Positions 7,026 through 14,909 of a DNA stretch of 64,000 nt are shown one piece after another. Numbering within the stretch: the first letter of the stretch is position 1; each line of letters begins with the position of its first letter. The DNA is from Polyangiaceae bacterium (GTDB lineage: Bacteria > Myxococcota_A > Polyangia > Polyangiales > Polyangiaceae), in assembly GCA_016712345.1 (NCBI GenBank), contig JADJRH010000011.1:3782001-3846000 (forward strand). The letters run 5' to 3'. The notes under the pieces were generated by a model. That model did not search any database, was not told the DNA's origin, and saw only the letters and a list, made by a program, of their open reading frames with translations. Both the position numbers and the translations under genes were made by a program.

Positions 7026-8138
7026 TTCATGACTTTCCCCACTTTGAGCACCCGCAAGCTCAAATATGTCGCGCGCTATCCTTTCCATTGCCTCCCACAT
7101 CGCTCCGACCTCCTCGAGATAACCGCGAACAGCAAGCAGGTTGTCTGCATGAGTATCATTCAGTGCAGTGTAGAGGATGCGCCCAATTCGGTCGTCCACC
7201 GGCGGATGAGTGTCCTTGGGAGCGGTACGGGTTGAGAGATGGGCACGGGCATTTTCACAGAGCCGAAGAGCTGAAAGAAACATGAGCGGAGCCGCACCGG
7301 AGAACGCGAACCATGAGTCGGTTCGTGTTCCGAAGTACCTGCAGACGATGAAGCCAAACTGGTCGCAGAAGTGCTCTTCCAGACGCATTTGGCGCAATGG
7401 GTCCGCTGGATCGAGGCTCCGCGGATTCTCTTCCAGATAGAAGTGTCCAAACTCGTGCCCAACTACGAAAACCTCCATGGCGCGCAGCAGTTCCAGCCGG
7501 AATCGCAACGAGTGCGCCGGCTGAATCAACACGCCGAAGCCGAATAGATGTCCGAAGAAAGCGTAGTGTAGCAGTAGCTCGACGAAGATAGTCGTGAGGT
7601 CACCGCGCTCGTGGAAGAACTTGTCCATGTCGGGCGCCGTAATCGCTGGACCGTCCGACGAAAGGGCACCCTCCGTCAAGCAGTGAGAAAGAAATTTCGC
7701 CCAGTAGTTGCAGAAAAACGAAGTGCCTTCCCCTATGAAGAGCAAATGCTCTTCTTGAGACGGAACAGATGCCGGTGAGGGATTCGCATCAGTAGAAGTT
7801 GCAAGGCGAACAGGACGCTGGAGCGGACGCTGCATGTCTTGCAGCGATCGCTGAACCTGGTCCATTATGTCCCCAAAGATGAGGTGAGACGTGGCAGTAT
7901 CGTAAGAAGTGGCTGGTACAAAGTCGGAAAGCTCTTTCTCGTACTCACGTATCAGCGCATCAGAGTAGGGCGAGAAATTCGGGCCGAAGCGCTGACGCAT
8001 GGTGCGACCGGCCTCTCCAGTCATGCGGACTACGAAGTCCTTATGTTCGACCCATTTGTCGAAGTCAGGCCTGAGCAGCTTTCGTTGGAAATGCTCCAGG
8101 TAACGACGGGTTTCGGGATCAAGTGCCATAACGCCCAT
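7020..8138 (-). CDS. zinc metalloprotease-like cassette protein
   Basis: About 372 residues. The motif VGHEFGHFYLEE followed about 20 residues later by EEHFCDQFG is an HExxH zinc site with a downstream Glu/Asp ligand, as in gluzincin-type peptidases. The N-terminal half is helical and charged; no signal peptide. Start ATG at 8138 (or 8129); the R5 leader ends inside this start region (8119), so translation is probably coupled. The stop codon TAA forms part of the attC core GTCTAAC at 7025-7019. Substrate unknown; a role in a toxin or stress system is possible but unsupported. Confidence 0.65.
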   Translation of the reverse strand: MGVMALDPETRRYLEHFQRKLLRPDFDKWVEHKDFVVRMTGEAGRTMRQRFGPNFSPYSDALIREYEKELSDFVPATSYDTATSHLIFGDIMDQVQRSLQDMQRPLQRPVRLATSTDANPSPASVPSQEEHLLFIGEGTSFFCNYWAKFLSHCLTEGALSSDGPAITAPDMDKFFHERGDLTTIFVELLLHYAFFGHLFGFGVLIQPAHSLRFRLELLRAMEVFVVGHEFGHFYLEENPRSLDPADPLRQMRLEEHFCDQFGFIVCRYFGTRTDSWFAFSGAAPLMFLSALRLCENARAHLSTRTAPKDTHPPVDDRIGRILYTALNDTHADNLLAVRGYLEEVGAMWEAMERIARDIFELAGAQSGESHEV

Positions 8139-8238
8139 GTTGCTCGTCGCGGTGGATCGGCTCGATCGAGAATGCACGGGGCTTCTCTGAAAGTCTAACA
8201 CTTGAATGGACAGACCGGTCTATCACCACAGCGCTCAT
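8119..8238 (-). CDS. R5 leader peptide ORF (39 aa)
   Basis: Starts at the ATG at 8238 in R5 after AGGAGAAC. The first residues (MSAVVIDRSVHSS) come from the repeat; it passes through GTTAGAC (8199-8193) into the cassette, and its TGA (8121-8119) overlaps the 5' end of the metalloprotease gene by 11 or 20 nt depending on which ATG is used. Confidence 0.6.
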   Translation of the reverse strand: MSAVVIDRSVHSSVRLSEKPRAFSIEPIHRDEQHGRYGT

Positions 8239-8676
8239 GTTCTCCTGTTTGTCTGAAGTATGCAAGCCGAATTTCATCGACCCACAGCGCGTTTCTTTTA
8301 CGCGTGTGCTACCCGGATTGGCAGAGTCGACCATCGGAGCACCGGCGTGCTGACTTACCCACGCGGCGGTGTTTTCTACCCATTGGCGGCGCTCAGAAAA
8401 AAGTATAGTCGATGAAGGTTGGGCCGAGGATTGCAAGCGTTTGGCGCCCCTGAGCGAACGAACGAATGTGAGGTGAGCGATTTGGGGGCGGAGGCGGCGC
8501 AGGCGCGTCAGCGCCGAGCCGGCCGAGAGGGGGCATTGATAAAAACAGGTGAAGGCGGCAGTCTACCCTCGGGTTGAAAAAGGGCCGCAAGATGGTCGCG
8601 GTCCAGAACGTCAGGCCCCGGCCGCTCGGCGGTAATGTCGAAAAACCCAACACGCCCCAGCGCGCCGACCGGGCTT
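8193..8676 (-). repeat. R element copy 5 with full right extension
   Basis: Core 8193-8544; the extension 8545-8676 (CAGGTGAAGGCGGCAG..., then CGGTAATGTCGAAAAACCC) reaches the attC-like site at 8677. This is the longest version and shows R and attC directly abutting. The left end is GTCTAAC (8193-8199), an RYYYAAC/GTTRRRY core, after which cassette-specific sequence starts. Confidence 0.88.
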
Positions 8677-8767
8677 GTTCAACCCACGCTTTCACGCCGA
8701 CCTGAATCGTGATGGTGCAGATGGGTAGATTTTACGGGCGTCGGCGATGAAATGCTCATTGTTCGGC
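8677..8767 (-). repeat. attC-like recombination site E
   Basis: Ends GTTCAAC (8677-8683) and GTTCGGC (8761-8767). Arms GCTTTCACGCCGAC and GTCGGCGATGAAATGC pair with two unpaired bases on the right arm, as in attC sites. It closes the toxin-antitoxin cassette to its right. A degenerate copy is at 3064-3146. Confidence 0.62.
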
Positions 8768-8915
8768 GGCTCTTTTTCGTCACGCGTCCGCAGGTTTCGG
8801 GGTGCGAGGGCAAGGCGGGAGCGCCGACTCACGAGCCACGTGTGCCTGGTGTGGCGAAATCGAAGCCTCCCTTTGGGCTGGCGTCCAGACCCTTGCTTGT
8901 GGCATGCTGTGTCTC

Positions 8916-9188
8916 ATGACTATCGAGCAGCTCCTCTTTGCCATCCGCAGTCTGCCGGTCACGGAGCGGCTTCGCGTCATAGAACTCGCGACGCATGACG
9001 TTGCGGCCGATGTTGCTCGGCAGCTTCCAGAGGCTGCCGAGGCCATGCCCGTCACCGGCGTGACCCTGATCGAGCGGCACGGGTTCCTCATTGCGCATGG
9101 CGAGTCCAATGTTGTCTTGCCGGAGGAAGTTTTCGACCATCGGGTGGATCGCGAAGCGCGTGCAGAGCATCTCTCGGGTGGTTCATGA
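8916..9188 (+). CDS. VapB-like antitoxin
   Basis: A 90-residue protein (MTIEQLLFAIRSLPVTERLRVIELATHDV...) whose TGA overlaps the ATG of the PIN-domain toxin (9185-9188). The N-terminal helical segment and position directly before vapC fit an antitoxin; the C-terminus (ESNVVLPEEVFDHRVDREAR) would be the toxin-wrapping part. The start ATG at 8916 is preferred over longer readings because upstream residues look non-coding. Oriented opposite to the main cassette direction, as is usual for self-promoted TA cassettes. Confidence 0.7.
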   Translation: MTIEQLLFAIRSLPVTERLRVIELATHDVAADVARQLPEAAEAMPVTGVTLIERHGFLIAHGESNVVLPEEVFDHRVDREARAEHLSGGS

Positions 9189-9640
9189 AGATCGCCTTCG
9201 ACTCCAGCGTGATTATCGCGGGCACACACGACATGCATCCGCATCATCGCCGCGCAATCGTCTGGATCGACGCGGTAATCGAGCGGCGACTCACAGGGAT
9301 GATCACATGGCACGCTCTCGCGGAGATCTGGTCGGTGCTCACACGAATGCCGGCGCCAGCGCGCCTCAGCCCGGAACAGGCGATGCGCGTCGTTCGTCAA
9401 CTGCGAGGAGTGTTTGAACTCGTTCAACTAGAGCCGTCCACATACACCGAGGCGCTGGAGCGGTGTACGAATCGCGGCTTTCACTCGGGTGTAGTTTTTG
9501 ACGCCTTGCACCTCGTGTGTGCTGAGCATGCAGGGGCAAACGGCATTGTGACATTCAATGGCGCTGATTTTGTTCGCCTTGCAACCCCAACTTCCCCGCG
9601 CATCATCGTTCCACCCAATCCGCCTCATGTTGCGATCTGA
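9185..9640 (+). CDS. PIN-domain toxin, VapC family
   Basis: A 151-residue PIN ribonuclease. Acidic active-site residues are all present: Asp6 (KIAFDSSV), Glu47 (HALAEIWSVL), Asp106 (GVVFDALHL) and Asp128 (TFNGADF). VapC toxins cleave tRNA or rRNA and are neutralised by the adjacent VapB. The start overlaps the antitoxin stop (ATGA). Plasmid- or integron-borne TA pairs commonly stabilise arrays, which suits this location. Confidence 0.88.
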   Translation: MKIAFDSSVIIAGTHDMHPHHRRAIVWIDAVIERRLTGMITWHALAEIWSVLTRMPAPARLSPEQAMRVVRQLRGVFELVQLEPSTYTEALERCTNRGFHSGVVFDALHLVCAEHAGANGIVTFNGADFVRLATPTSPRIIVPPNPPHVAI

Positions 9641-9741
9641 CAGAGCGTAAGTAGTGTCGGAGGCTGAACGCCCAGATTGCGGTGTGTACTGCCATCATGG
9701 TGTGGCTTCTTGTCCGCCGCGTCTTGGCGTATCGTTGGCCC

Positions 9742-9839
9742 GCTGAACGTGGGTTTCAGCTGTGGCCGTCGGCGCCGCAAGTGCGCGGCACCGCCGCGCA
9801 CGCAGCAAGCAGGCCATCAGCTGCAAACCCGTGTTGGAC
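9742..9839 (-). repeat. attC-like recombination site C
   Basis: A 98-bp palindrome with ends GCTGAAC (9742-9748) and GTTGGAC (9833-9839). Arms GGGTTT-CAGCTG-TGGCC and GGCCAT-CAGCTG-CAAACCC pair with bulged bases on the right arm; an inner hairpin uses GCGCGG/CCGCGC. It lies over the 3' end of the minus-strand gene 9756-10946, the expected place for the attC of that cassette. Confidence 0.78.
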
Positions 9840-10946
9840 AGCTCTTCCCGTCGCATGCTGATTTACCTCGGATAGATACGTCTCGAAAACCGTGTTCTCG
9901 AGCCGACTACAGCTCATGGCTGACGCATTCGTAAGCCAAGTTCTGATGGGGATCGTGCCATCGAGTAGTGACGGAACCTCGTTCATCGCATGAAGATCAC
10001 TTAAACATTGCGCACTCGGTGAAGGGTTTCGCGCAAGTTGCGCCACGAAGTGAGCATCCACTCCACCTAAAAGCACGTCGCGATCAAGTCTGCATGAGAC
10101 GACCGCCTGGTGAAGTTTCACAATGATTTCTTCAGAAAAGTGGCGCGAAAATGGGTATACCCTTTCAACTGCCTCAGATAGAAGATCATGAAAAGGCTCG
10201 GGCAGCAACCCCAAAGTATAGACTGCCTTCAAAGTAGTGGCCTCTAGCACTATGTTGCCGGTCAGGCCGCGCTGTAGCCTACGTAATAAGTATGACAGGC
10301 TCTCGGTGAGGTCGAGTGTGGCGACATCAGGGAACCGCGAAAGGGCAAACAGTACCGCGGCGGTCCGATCATAGCTTCCTCCCCAACTGCCATTTCGCTT
10401 GCGTTGACTCAAGAGCTCGCTCGCAATCTTGAGCGCCTCCTCGGGATGCCCAAGGAGACAGAGGTATCGCGGAACCCATGCCTTCATTCGATCGGACTCG
10501 AGGTTGGTATGTCGCAGGAACCAGCTTCGCACGTACTCCAAGGCATCGTCCTCGACCACCGACTGATGTAGCTGCTCGACAGCCAACCCTACGATGTAGG
10601 CCTTGATGAAAGGTGTCTCGGTCGCGAGATTGCGCCGCGTGATCCAGTAATGGAAGAAGCGTCGGCGATCCTCGAGTCCGACGTTGAACCGCATGAGAAC
10701 GACTTGGCGCATCACGGATTCGACAATGTGCTCGTGGTGGCACTCGGGTGGGTCCTCTACGCTGGCGATCCTCCGTGCAACGTGTTGAACCAAAGGACAT
10801 TCGAGTTCCAACTCTCGGCAACAAAGTAATAGTTGGTGCGCATCCGTTGGTGTGTAACCTCCAAGTTTCGGAAGCGTCTCGACATACCAGTCGACGAGGC
10901 GACGAAGTTCCCTGTCCCAAGAAGGCACGGTGGTTGCCTTAGTCAT
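9756..10946 (-). CDS. all-helical cassette protein with QW-like motif
   Basis: About 396 residues, helix-rich, no signal peptide or membrane span. The segment SQRKRNGSWGGSYDRTAAVL resembles the Q-x-x-D/N-G-S-W repeats of alpha/alpha-barrel terpene cyclases and prenyltransferase-like proteins, with further helical repeats around it, so an alpha-toroid fold is possible; catalytic Asp motifs are not evident. The ATG at 10946 overlaps the R6 leader stop (ATGACTAA). The last 30 or so residues are translated from the attC site, so the original stop codon may have been lost or the cassette boundary shifted. Confidence 0.55.
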   Translation of the reverse strand: MTKATTVPSWDRELRRLVDWYVETLPKLGGYTPTDAHQLLLCCRELELECPLVQHVARRIASVEDPPECHHEHIVESVMRQVVLMRFNVGLEDRRRFFHYWITRRNLATETPFIKAYIVGLAVEQLHQSVVEDDALEYVRSWFLRHTNLESDRMKAWVPRYLCLLGHPEEALKIASELLSQRKRNGSWGGSYDRTAAVLFALSRFPDVATLDLTESLSYLLRRLQRGLTGNIVLEATTLKAVYTLGLLPEPFHDLLSEAVERVYPFSRHFSEEIIVKLHQAVVSCRLDRDVLLGGVDAHFVAQLARNPSPSAQCLSDLHAMNEVPSLLDGTIPIRTWLTNASAMSCSRLENTVFETYLSEVNQHATGRAVQHGFAADGLLAACAAVPRTCGADGHS

Positions 10947-11037
10947 GTCGCGCACCAGCATCTGCGGAAAAACTTCGTTGTTTTCTCGCCTGTCCAACAC
11001 TTGAATGGACAGACCTGTCCATCACCAGAGGGCTCAT
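10939..11037 (-). CDS. R6 leader peptide ORF (32 aa)
   Basis: ATG at 11037 after GGGAGAAC; the repeat encodes MSPLVMDRSVHSS, then GTTGGAC (10998-10992) marks the junction. It stops with TAA at 10941-10939, overlapping the ATG of the downstream gene by 8 nt. That gene has no Shine-Dalgarno of its own, so reinitiation from the leader is the simplest way it could be translated. Confidence 0.62.
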   Translation of the reverse strand: MSPLVMDRSVHSSVGQARKQRSFSADAGARHD

Positions 11038-11387
11038 GTTCTCCCGTTTGTCTCAAGTATGCAAGCCGAATTTCGCCGGCCAGCGTGCGTTTCTTTTCAC
11101 GCATGTGCTACCCGGATCGGCAGACCCGACCCCCGAAACATTGGCGCGTCAACCTACCCATGCGGCGCCGTTTTTCTACCCATTGGCGGCGGTCAGAAAA
11201 ACGCATCGTCGGTGACGGCGGGCCGAGGATTGCAAGCGTTTGGCGCCCCCTGAGCGAACGAACGAATGTGAGGTGAGCGATTTGGGGGCGGAGGCGGCGC
11301 AGGCGCGTCAGCGCCGAGCCGGCCGAGAGGGGGCATTGATAAAAACAGGTGAAGGCGGCAGTCTACCCTCGGGTTGAAAAAGGGCCT
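10992..11387 (-). repeat. R element copy 6 (complete, abuts attC-B)
   Basis: Core 10992-11344 plus extension to 11387, where it meets GCCGAAC, the left core of attC-B, with no intervening DNA. The left end contains ATGGACAG-AC-CTGTCCAT, a perfect 8-bp inverted repeat just inside the leader; the same palindrome is slightly degenerate in other copies. Confidence 0.92.
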
Positions 11388-11488
11388 GCCGAACGTGCTA
11401 TTCAGCTGCGAACTCCGAGATCAAGCAGAGTGGCAGAATGACACTCTGCGCAGCGTTGGGGCTTGTCAGCTGCGATACCGTGTTAGAC
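11388..11488 (-). repeat. attC-like recombination site B
   Basis: Ends GCCGAAC (11388-11394) and GTTAGAC (11482-11488). Inner arms GCAGAGTG (11425-11432) and CACTCTGC (11442-11449) pair exactly; outer CAGCTG segments pair with an extra base on the right arm. Sequence and layout resemble attC-A. It starts 10 bp beyond the stop codon of ATP-grasp gene 2. Confidence 0.72.
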
Positions 11489-11497
11489 TTCTGCCTC

Positions 11498-12415
11498 TCA
11501 ATCATGGGCTGTCTGGCGCATGATCTCTTGCAATTTCTGATAGAATAGCGGCGCCAATTGTGGTTCTGGAAGACCGGCGACCTGACCATCTCCAAGTTCG
11601 ACCACTGTCCATTGCCCGTTGTCGAGGAGTGCAACATCGATAGTGAAGAAGCGACTGGGAATCTGACGACTGATGTGATGGAGCCAGGGGTCAGGTGGAG
11701 TCAAGCCAGGTTCGACAGTGACGAGGTCACCCCAGTACGCATGCTTGAGGAGAAGCTGTCCATCGAACCAGAAGGTTCGAAACTCGGCAGCGAGAGGCAT
11801 GTTGCTCTGTGGATGAAGTCCGACGATGCGAAGGGGCACATATCTCCGGAACACCAGACCTTCCGCGAGATCCTCCCCTTGGAGTTCAAGAAATCGCCGC
11901 ACCACGCGCTCGACGCTGGCCCTGTCATCTGCGTGAGGAATGAAGCACGCCTCGTTCCAGTGGTGTTTCTGCGATTTGACGTAGTCTTTCACGATGAGCG
12001 GTGCTGATCCAAAGATCCGTAGTCTGTCGAGGATCCCGTCAAGGGCGATTGAGCCCTTCACTGGGAACCACACAGACTCCGGCGTCTCGCCCTCCAGAGT
12101 AGCGTAACTCTCAGGTAGGTGATGGCAGAAGCGATACGCACTCGGACTGTTGACGAGTTCTGCGCCCCTTTGCTTGAGCGCGTTGTGAAGGTCGGAGTAC
12201 TGGGAGGCAGTGAGCATCCAGCCGCGATAGACGCAGCTCCCGATGTTTTCGGGGAGTCTCCGGATAGCCCGCGCGACATGACCCTCAGTGACGAGGGTGT
12301 GATCGAGAAGGGCCGTAGAGAACCCGGTGTCTGTTGCCGCCCGATGCTCTGTGAGGAAGTCGACGTCGACCTCTCTCGGTGCGAAAGGCTGGCTGCAAAA
12401 GAGAACCGTGCTCAT
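11498..12415 (-). CDS. ATP-grasp domain protein (R2K-like clade), cassette 2
   Basis: About 305 residues starting MSTVLFCSQPFAPREVDVDF. Diagnostic parts: APLIVKDYVKSQKHHWNEACFIP (Lys and flexible loop), EGLVFRRYVPLRIVG, LAAEFRTFWFDGQLLLKHAYWG, and a C-terminal FFTIDVALLDNGQWTVVELGDGQVAG, where the usual E-x-N metal ligand reads E-L-G-D. This is an ATP-grasp ligase of the DUF4343/R2K type, only distantly similar to the 5984-6847 protein. The IS701 element separates it from R7; before insertion, the R7 leader would have ended about 40 nt upstream of this ATG. Confidence 0.82.
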   Translation of the reverse strand: MSTVLFCSQPFAPREVDVDFLTEHRAATDTGFSTALLDHTLVTEGHVARAIRRLPENIGSCVYRGWMLTASQYSDLHNALKQRGAELVNSPSAYRFCHHLPESYATLEGETPESVWFPVKGSIALDGILDRLRIFGSAPLIVKDYVKSQKHHWNEACFIPHADDRASVERVVRRFLELQGEDLAEGLVFRRYVPLRIVGLHPQSNMPLAAEFRTFWFDGQLLLKHAYWGDLVTVEPGLTPPDPWLHHISRQIPSRFFTIDVALLDNGQWTVVELGDGQVAGLPEPQLAPLFYQKLQEIMRQTAHD

Positions 12416-12535
12416 TGCACCGGCCTCAGATGTGGTATTTGCGACGGTGTCATAGTCAGCGAACTCCCGTTCTCTTGGTCCGCCCAATCTCGACGGGCAC
12501 TCTTGAGAGGGCTCCAACGGATGGGGCAAGTCTAA

Positions 12536-13931
12536 TACTACTGACCCGAGTAGTATCCGGAGGAGCGAGAACGCTGTTGCTCGCGAAGGCAGCACGGGCA
12601 GCGTGGGAGCCATCGGATGACGGCGCGAGCGATGGCGAGGCGGACGGTGATGAAGGAGTCGTCGAAGTGGCGCTCAGGCCGCGCAGGGGAGCGAGTCGGG
12701 CTCTTGGGAGCTTCTGGCCGAGGGGGGAAAAGCCCGCGAGCGTTCGGCGACGACGAACGCATAGCAGGCGAGGGCGCAGGTGATGTGGTGTTGCCAGCCG
12801 CGATAAGAGCGCCCCTCGAAGTGGTCGATACCGAGTTCGCCCTTCAAGTCTTGGTAGCTTCTCTCAATGCGCCAGCGCTGCTTGATTTGGGCCACGAGCT
12901 GCTCGTGAGAGAGTGTCTTGGGCAGCGTGGATAGCACGAAGTGGGTGGCTGGGTGATCGTTCGAAGGGCGCTCGATGACCAGCCACTGCTCTTGGGTAGA
13001 GCCATGGGCAGGGAGCACGCGAATAGCTGCAAAATACGAGCTGAGAGGATGTTGAGTGCCTTCTCGCCACGTCACCGAGCGAAACATGCTTGTACCAATG
13101 ACCTCGGCGGCTTCTCCCACACTCATGGGCATGCTCACGGAGCCGTCGCTGCCGACGATTTGCACGTGGGTGCGGACTTTGACATCGAGCGCATATTGAA
13201 AACCCAGGGCATGCACTTGCTGGCGAAACTCCCCGGTGTCCCCATAGGCGCTGTCGGCGAGCAGCAACCCTTTGGGCACCCCTGCGGCCACGTTGCGCTT
13301 GATCAGATCGAGCGCGATCTTCCATTTCTCCCGATACTCAAGCTCATCAGGAATATGCGCAGCACGGCAACGGGCTCGATCGTGTGCCCAGCTCTCCGGC
13401 AAGTACAGATCCATGTCGATCGGAAGCTCCTGCGTCCGAGTGCAGATGGTCAAGCTCGGCGCTACCTGGCAATTGGCTATCTTGCCCAACGTGCCACTGT
13501 ACTGACGCTGAACCCCAGGAGAACTCTTGCCTTGTTTGGGAAACCCCGTATCGTCCACAATCCACGCTTCGATCGGCTGCTCGGCTGTCATCGCCTCGAT
13601 CGCATACCGACTCGAATACTCGCGCACAGGCGCATTTCGCCATGGCGAATCCGTCACGAAGTTGAGCAACTTCTCCTGCACCGCGCGACACCGCTTCGGG
13701 TCACCACACGCGCGCGCCGCCATCGGCTCCATGCTCTTGCGCTCGCCCTCCCCCAAAAGCCCAAGTGCATAAATCGCGAACGCCTCCCGACGCTCGCTTC
13801 GCCCGAGCAGCTTTCCAATGCCGTCAAAATATGAAAGCAGTCGGCCCTGTCCCGCTTCATCGAGAATGTACGCCATTCAGCCCCTTTGCCACGTCCCTCA
13901 AAACTTGGCCAAATTACTTGCGGCAGTAGTA
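12536..13931 (-). mobile_element. complete IS701-family insertion sequence
   Basis: 1396 bp, flanked by the 4-bp direct repeat CTAA (12532-12535 and 13932-13935), which fits the YTAR target of IS701-family elements. The ends are inverted: left TACTACTGACCCGAGTAGT and right (complement) TACTACTGCCGCAAGTAAT match in most positions over about 18 bp. It holds a single intact transposase gene. It interrupts the junction between R7 and the ATP-grasp 2 cassette, exactly at the degenerate core (CTTAGAC). Confidence 0.92.
12674..13876 (-). CDS. IS701-family transposase (DDE_5)
   Basis: 400 residues, full length, no frameshift. The DDE-type catalytic region is visible: WIVDDTGFPKQGKSSPGVQR (Asp108/109), GLLLADSAYGDTGEF (second Asp), and the C-terminal QIKQRWRIERSYQDLKGELG with the catalytic Glu. 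It catalyses cut-and-paste transposition of the surrounding IS. The gene fills most of the element and ends about 140 bp from its left end. Confidence 0.95.
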   Translation of the reverse strand: MAYILDEAGQGRLLSYFDGIGKLLGRSERREAFAIYALGLLGEGERKSMEPMAARACGDPKRCRAVQEKLLNFVTDSPWRNAPVREYSSRYAIEAMTAEQPIEAWIVDDTGFPKQGKSSPGVQRQYSGTLGKIANCQVAPSLTICTRTQELPIDMDLYLPESWAHDRARCRAAHIPDELEYREKWKIALDLIKRNVAAGVPKGLLLADSAYGDTGEFRQQVHALGFQYALDVKVRTHVQIVGSDGSVSMPMSVGEAAEVIGTSMFRSVTWREGTQHPLSSYFAAIRVLPAHGSTQEQWLVIERPSNDHPATHFVLSTLPKTLSHEQLVAQIKQRWRIERSYQDLKGELGIDHFEGRSYRGWQHHITCALACYAFVVAERSRAFPPSARSSQEPDSLPCAA

Positions 13932-14280
13932 CTAAGACTTGAATGGACAGACCGGTCTATCACCACAGCGCTCATGTTCTCCCAGTTTTCTCCAGTATGC
14001 AAGCCGAATTTCACCGGCCACTGTGCGTTTCTTTTACGCGTGCGCTACCCGGATTGGCAGACCCGACCCTCGGAACTTCGGCGCGCTAACCTACCCATGC
14101 GGAGGCGTTTTCTACCCATTGGCGGCGGTTAGAAAAACGCATCGTCGGTGACGGCGGGCCGGGGATTGCAAGCGTTTGGCGCCCCCTGAGCGAACGAACG
14201 AATGTGAGGTGAGCGATTTGGGGGCGGAGGCGGCGCAGGCGCGTCAGCGCCGAGCCGGCCGAGAGGGGGCATTGATAAAA
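13932..14280 (-). repeat. R element copy 7 (leader interrupted by IS701)
   Basis: Full-length copy ending at GATAAAA (14280). The leader ATG is at 13975 and codes MSAVVIDRSVHSSL, but the IS inserted just inside the junction truncates it: the frame now runs a further dozen codons into the IS end and stops. Removing the IS and one CTAA restores ATTCAAGTCTTAGACTTG, comparable to ATTCAAGTGTTAGACTTT in R5. Confidence 0.92.
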
Positions 14281-14441
14281 CGGGGATGACTTCCAGGGCG
14301 CCGTGACTCGTCGTCGTTCTGGGTGGCCAGTTCCGGCGTTGTTGACTTCTCGCGATGGGTAGGTTCGGCACGGCATTGCTCGTTCGTGACGATTCGGCTA
14401 CGGTGCCGCCTATGGGCAATGAAAACGACGAGGGAACCGAG

Positions 14442-14909
14442 ATGTCGATGCGCCAACGCATCGAGAGCCTTGAGGCAAGGGTGGCGCTGCTCGAGGAGCA
14501 GCTTCCGACAGTGACGTGCGGCCAGTCGGAACCGCTGGAGGTGGGCGAAATCGAAGAGGCTGAGCGCGATCGTGCCTCGAAGTGGACCATGCATTACACG
14601 GTCACCAATCGGAAGGAAAATATCGGCGCGTTCTTCGACCACAAGTGGCAGAGTTCCTGTACGGTGACGGGCTATGTGATTGATGCTGCGGGGCGCACCT
14701 TGAAGTGGAACCATGTCACGGTTGGCTTCAACCGGGGCTGCAATGGTTCTTACCCGAAATCAGAGGAGCAGGATTCTATGCAAAATTGCGACGAATTCTA
14801 CAGTGCGGCCTCGTTGAGGCCGAAGATCGATCATTGGTCAGGTTGGGTAGAGTGTCGCGGGGATCACGGCGTCGCTCGCTTCCAGTGGAAAACCAAAAAC
14901 TGCGGCTAA
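14442..14909 (+). CDS. hypothetical protein with N-terminal coiled coil
   Basis: About 155 residues. A short coiled coil (RQRIESLEARVALLEEQLP) is followed by a beta-rich domain with four cysteines (QSSCTVTGY, GFNRGCNGS, QNCDEFY, VECRGDH). It reads rightward, against the cassette direction. Start at ATG 14442 (GAGGG upstream) is preferred; ATG 14412 in the same frame is an alternative. I do not recognise a family. Confidence 0.5.
   Translation: MSMRQRIESLEARVALLEEQLPTVTCGQSEPLEVGEIEEAERDRASKWTMHYTVTNRKENIGAFFDHKWQSSCTVTGYVIDAAGRTLKWNHVTVGFNRGCNGSYPKSEEQDSMQNCDEFYSAASLRPKIDHWSGWVECRGDHGVARFQWKTKNCG

Noticed and set aside
12941..13834. 297-codon plus-strand ORF
   Set aside because: Antisense of the IS701 transposase.
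5301..14590. Recurrent ORF fragments reading PPLGRLGADAPAPPPPPNRSPHIRSF in several places
   Set aside because: They are translations of the R repeat in a frame without starts or Shine-Dalgarno; the DNA, not the peptide, is what is conserved.
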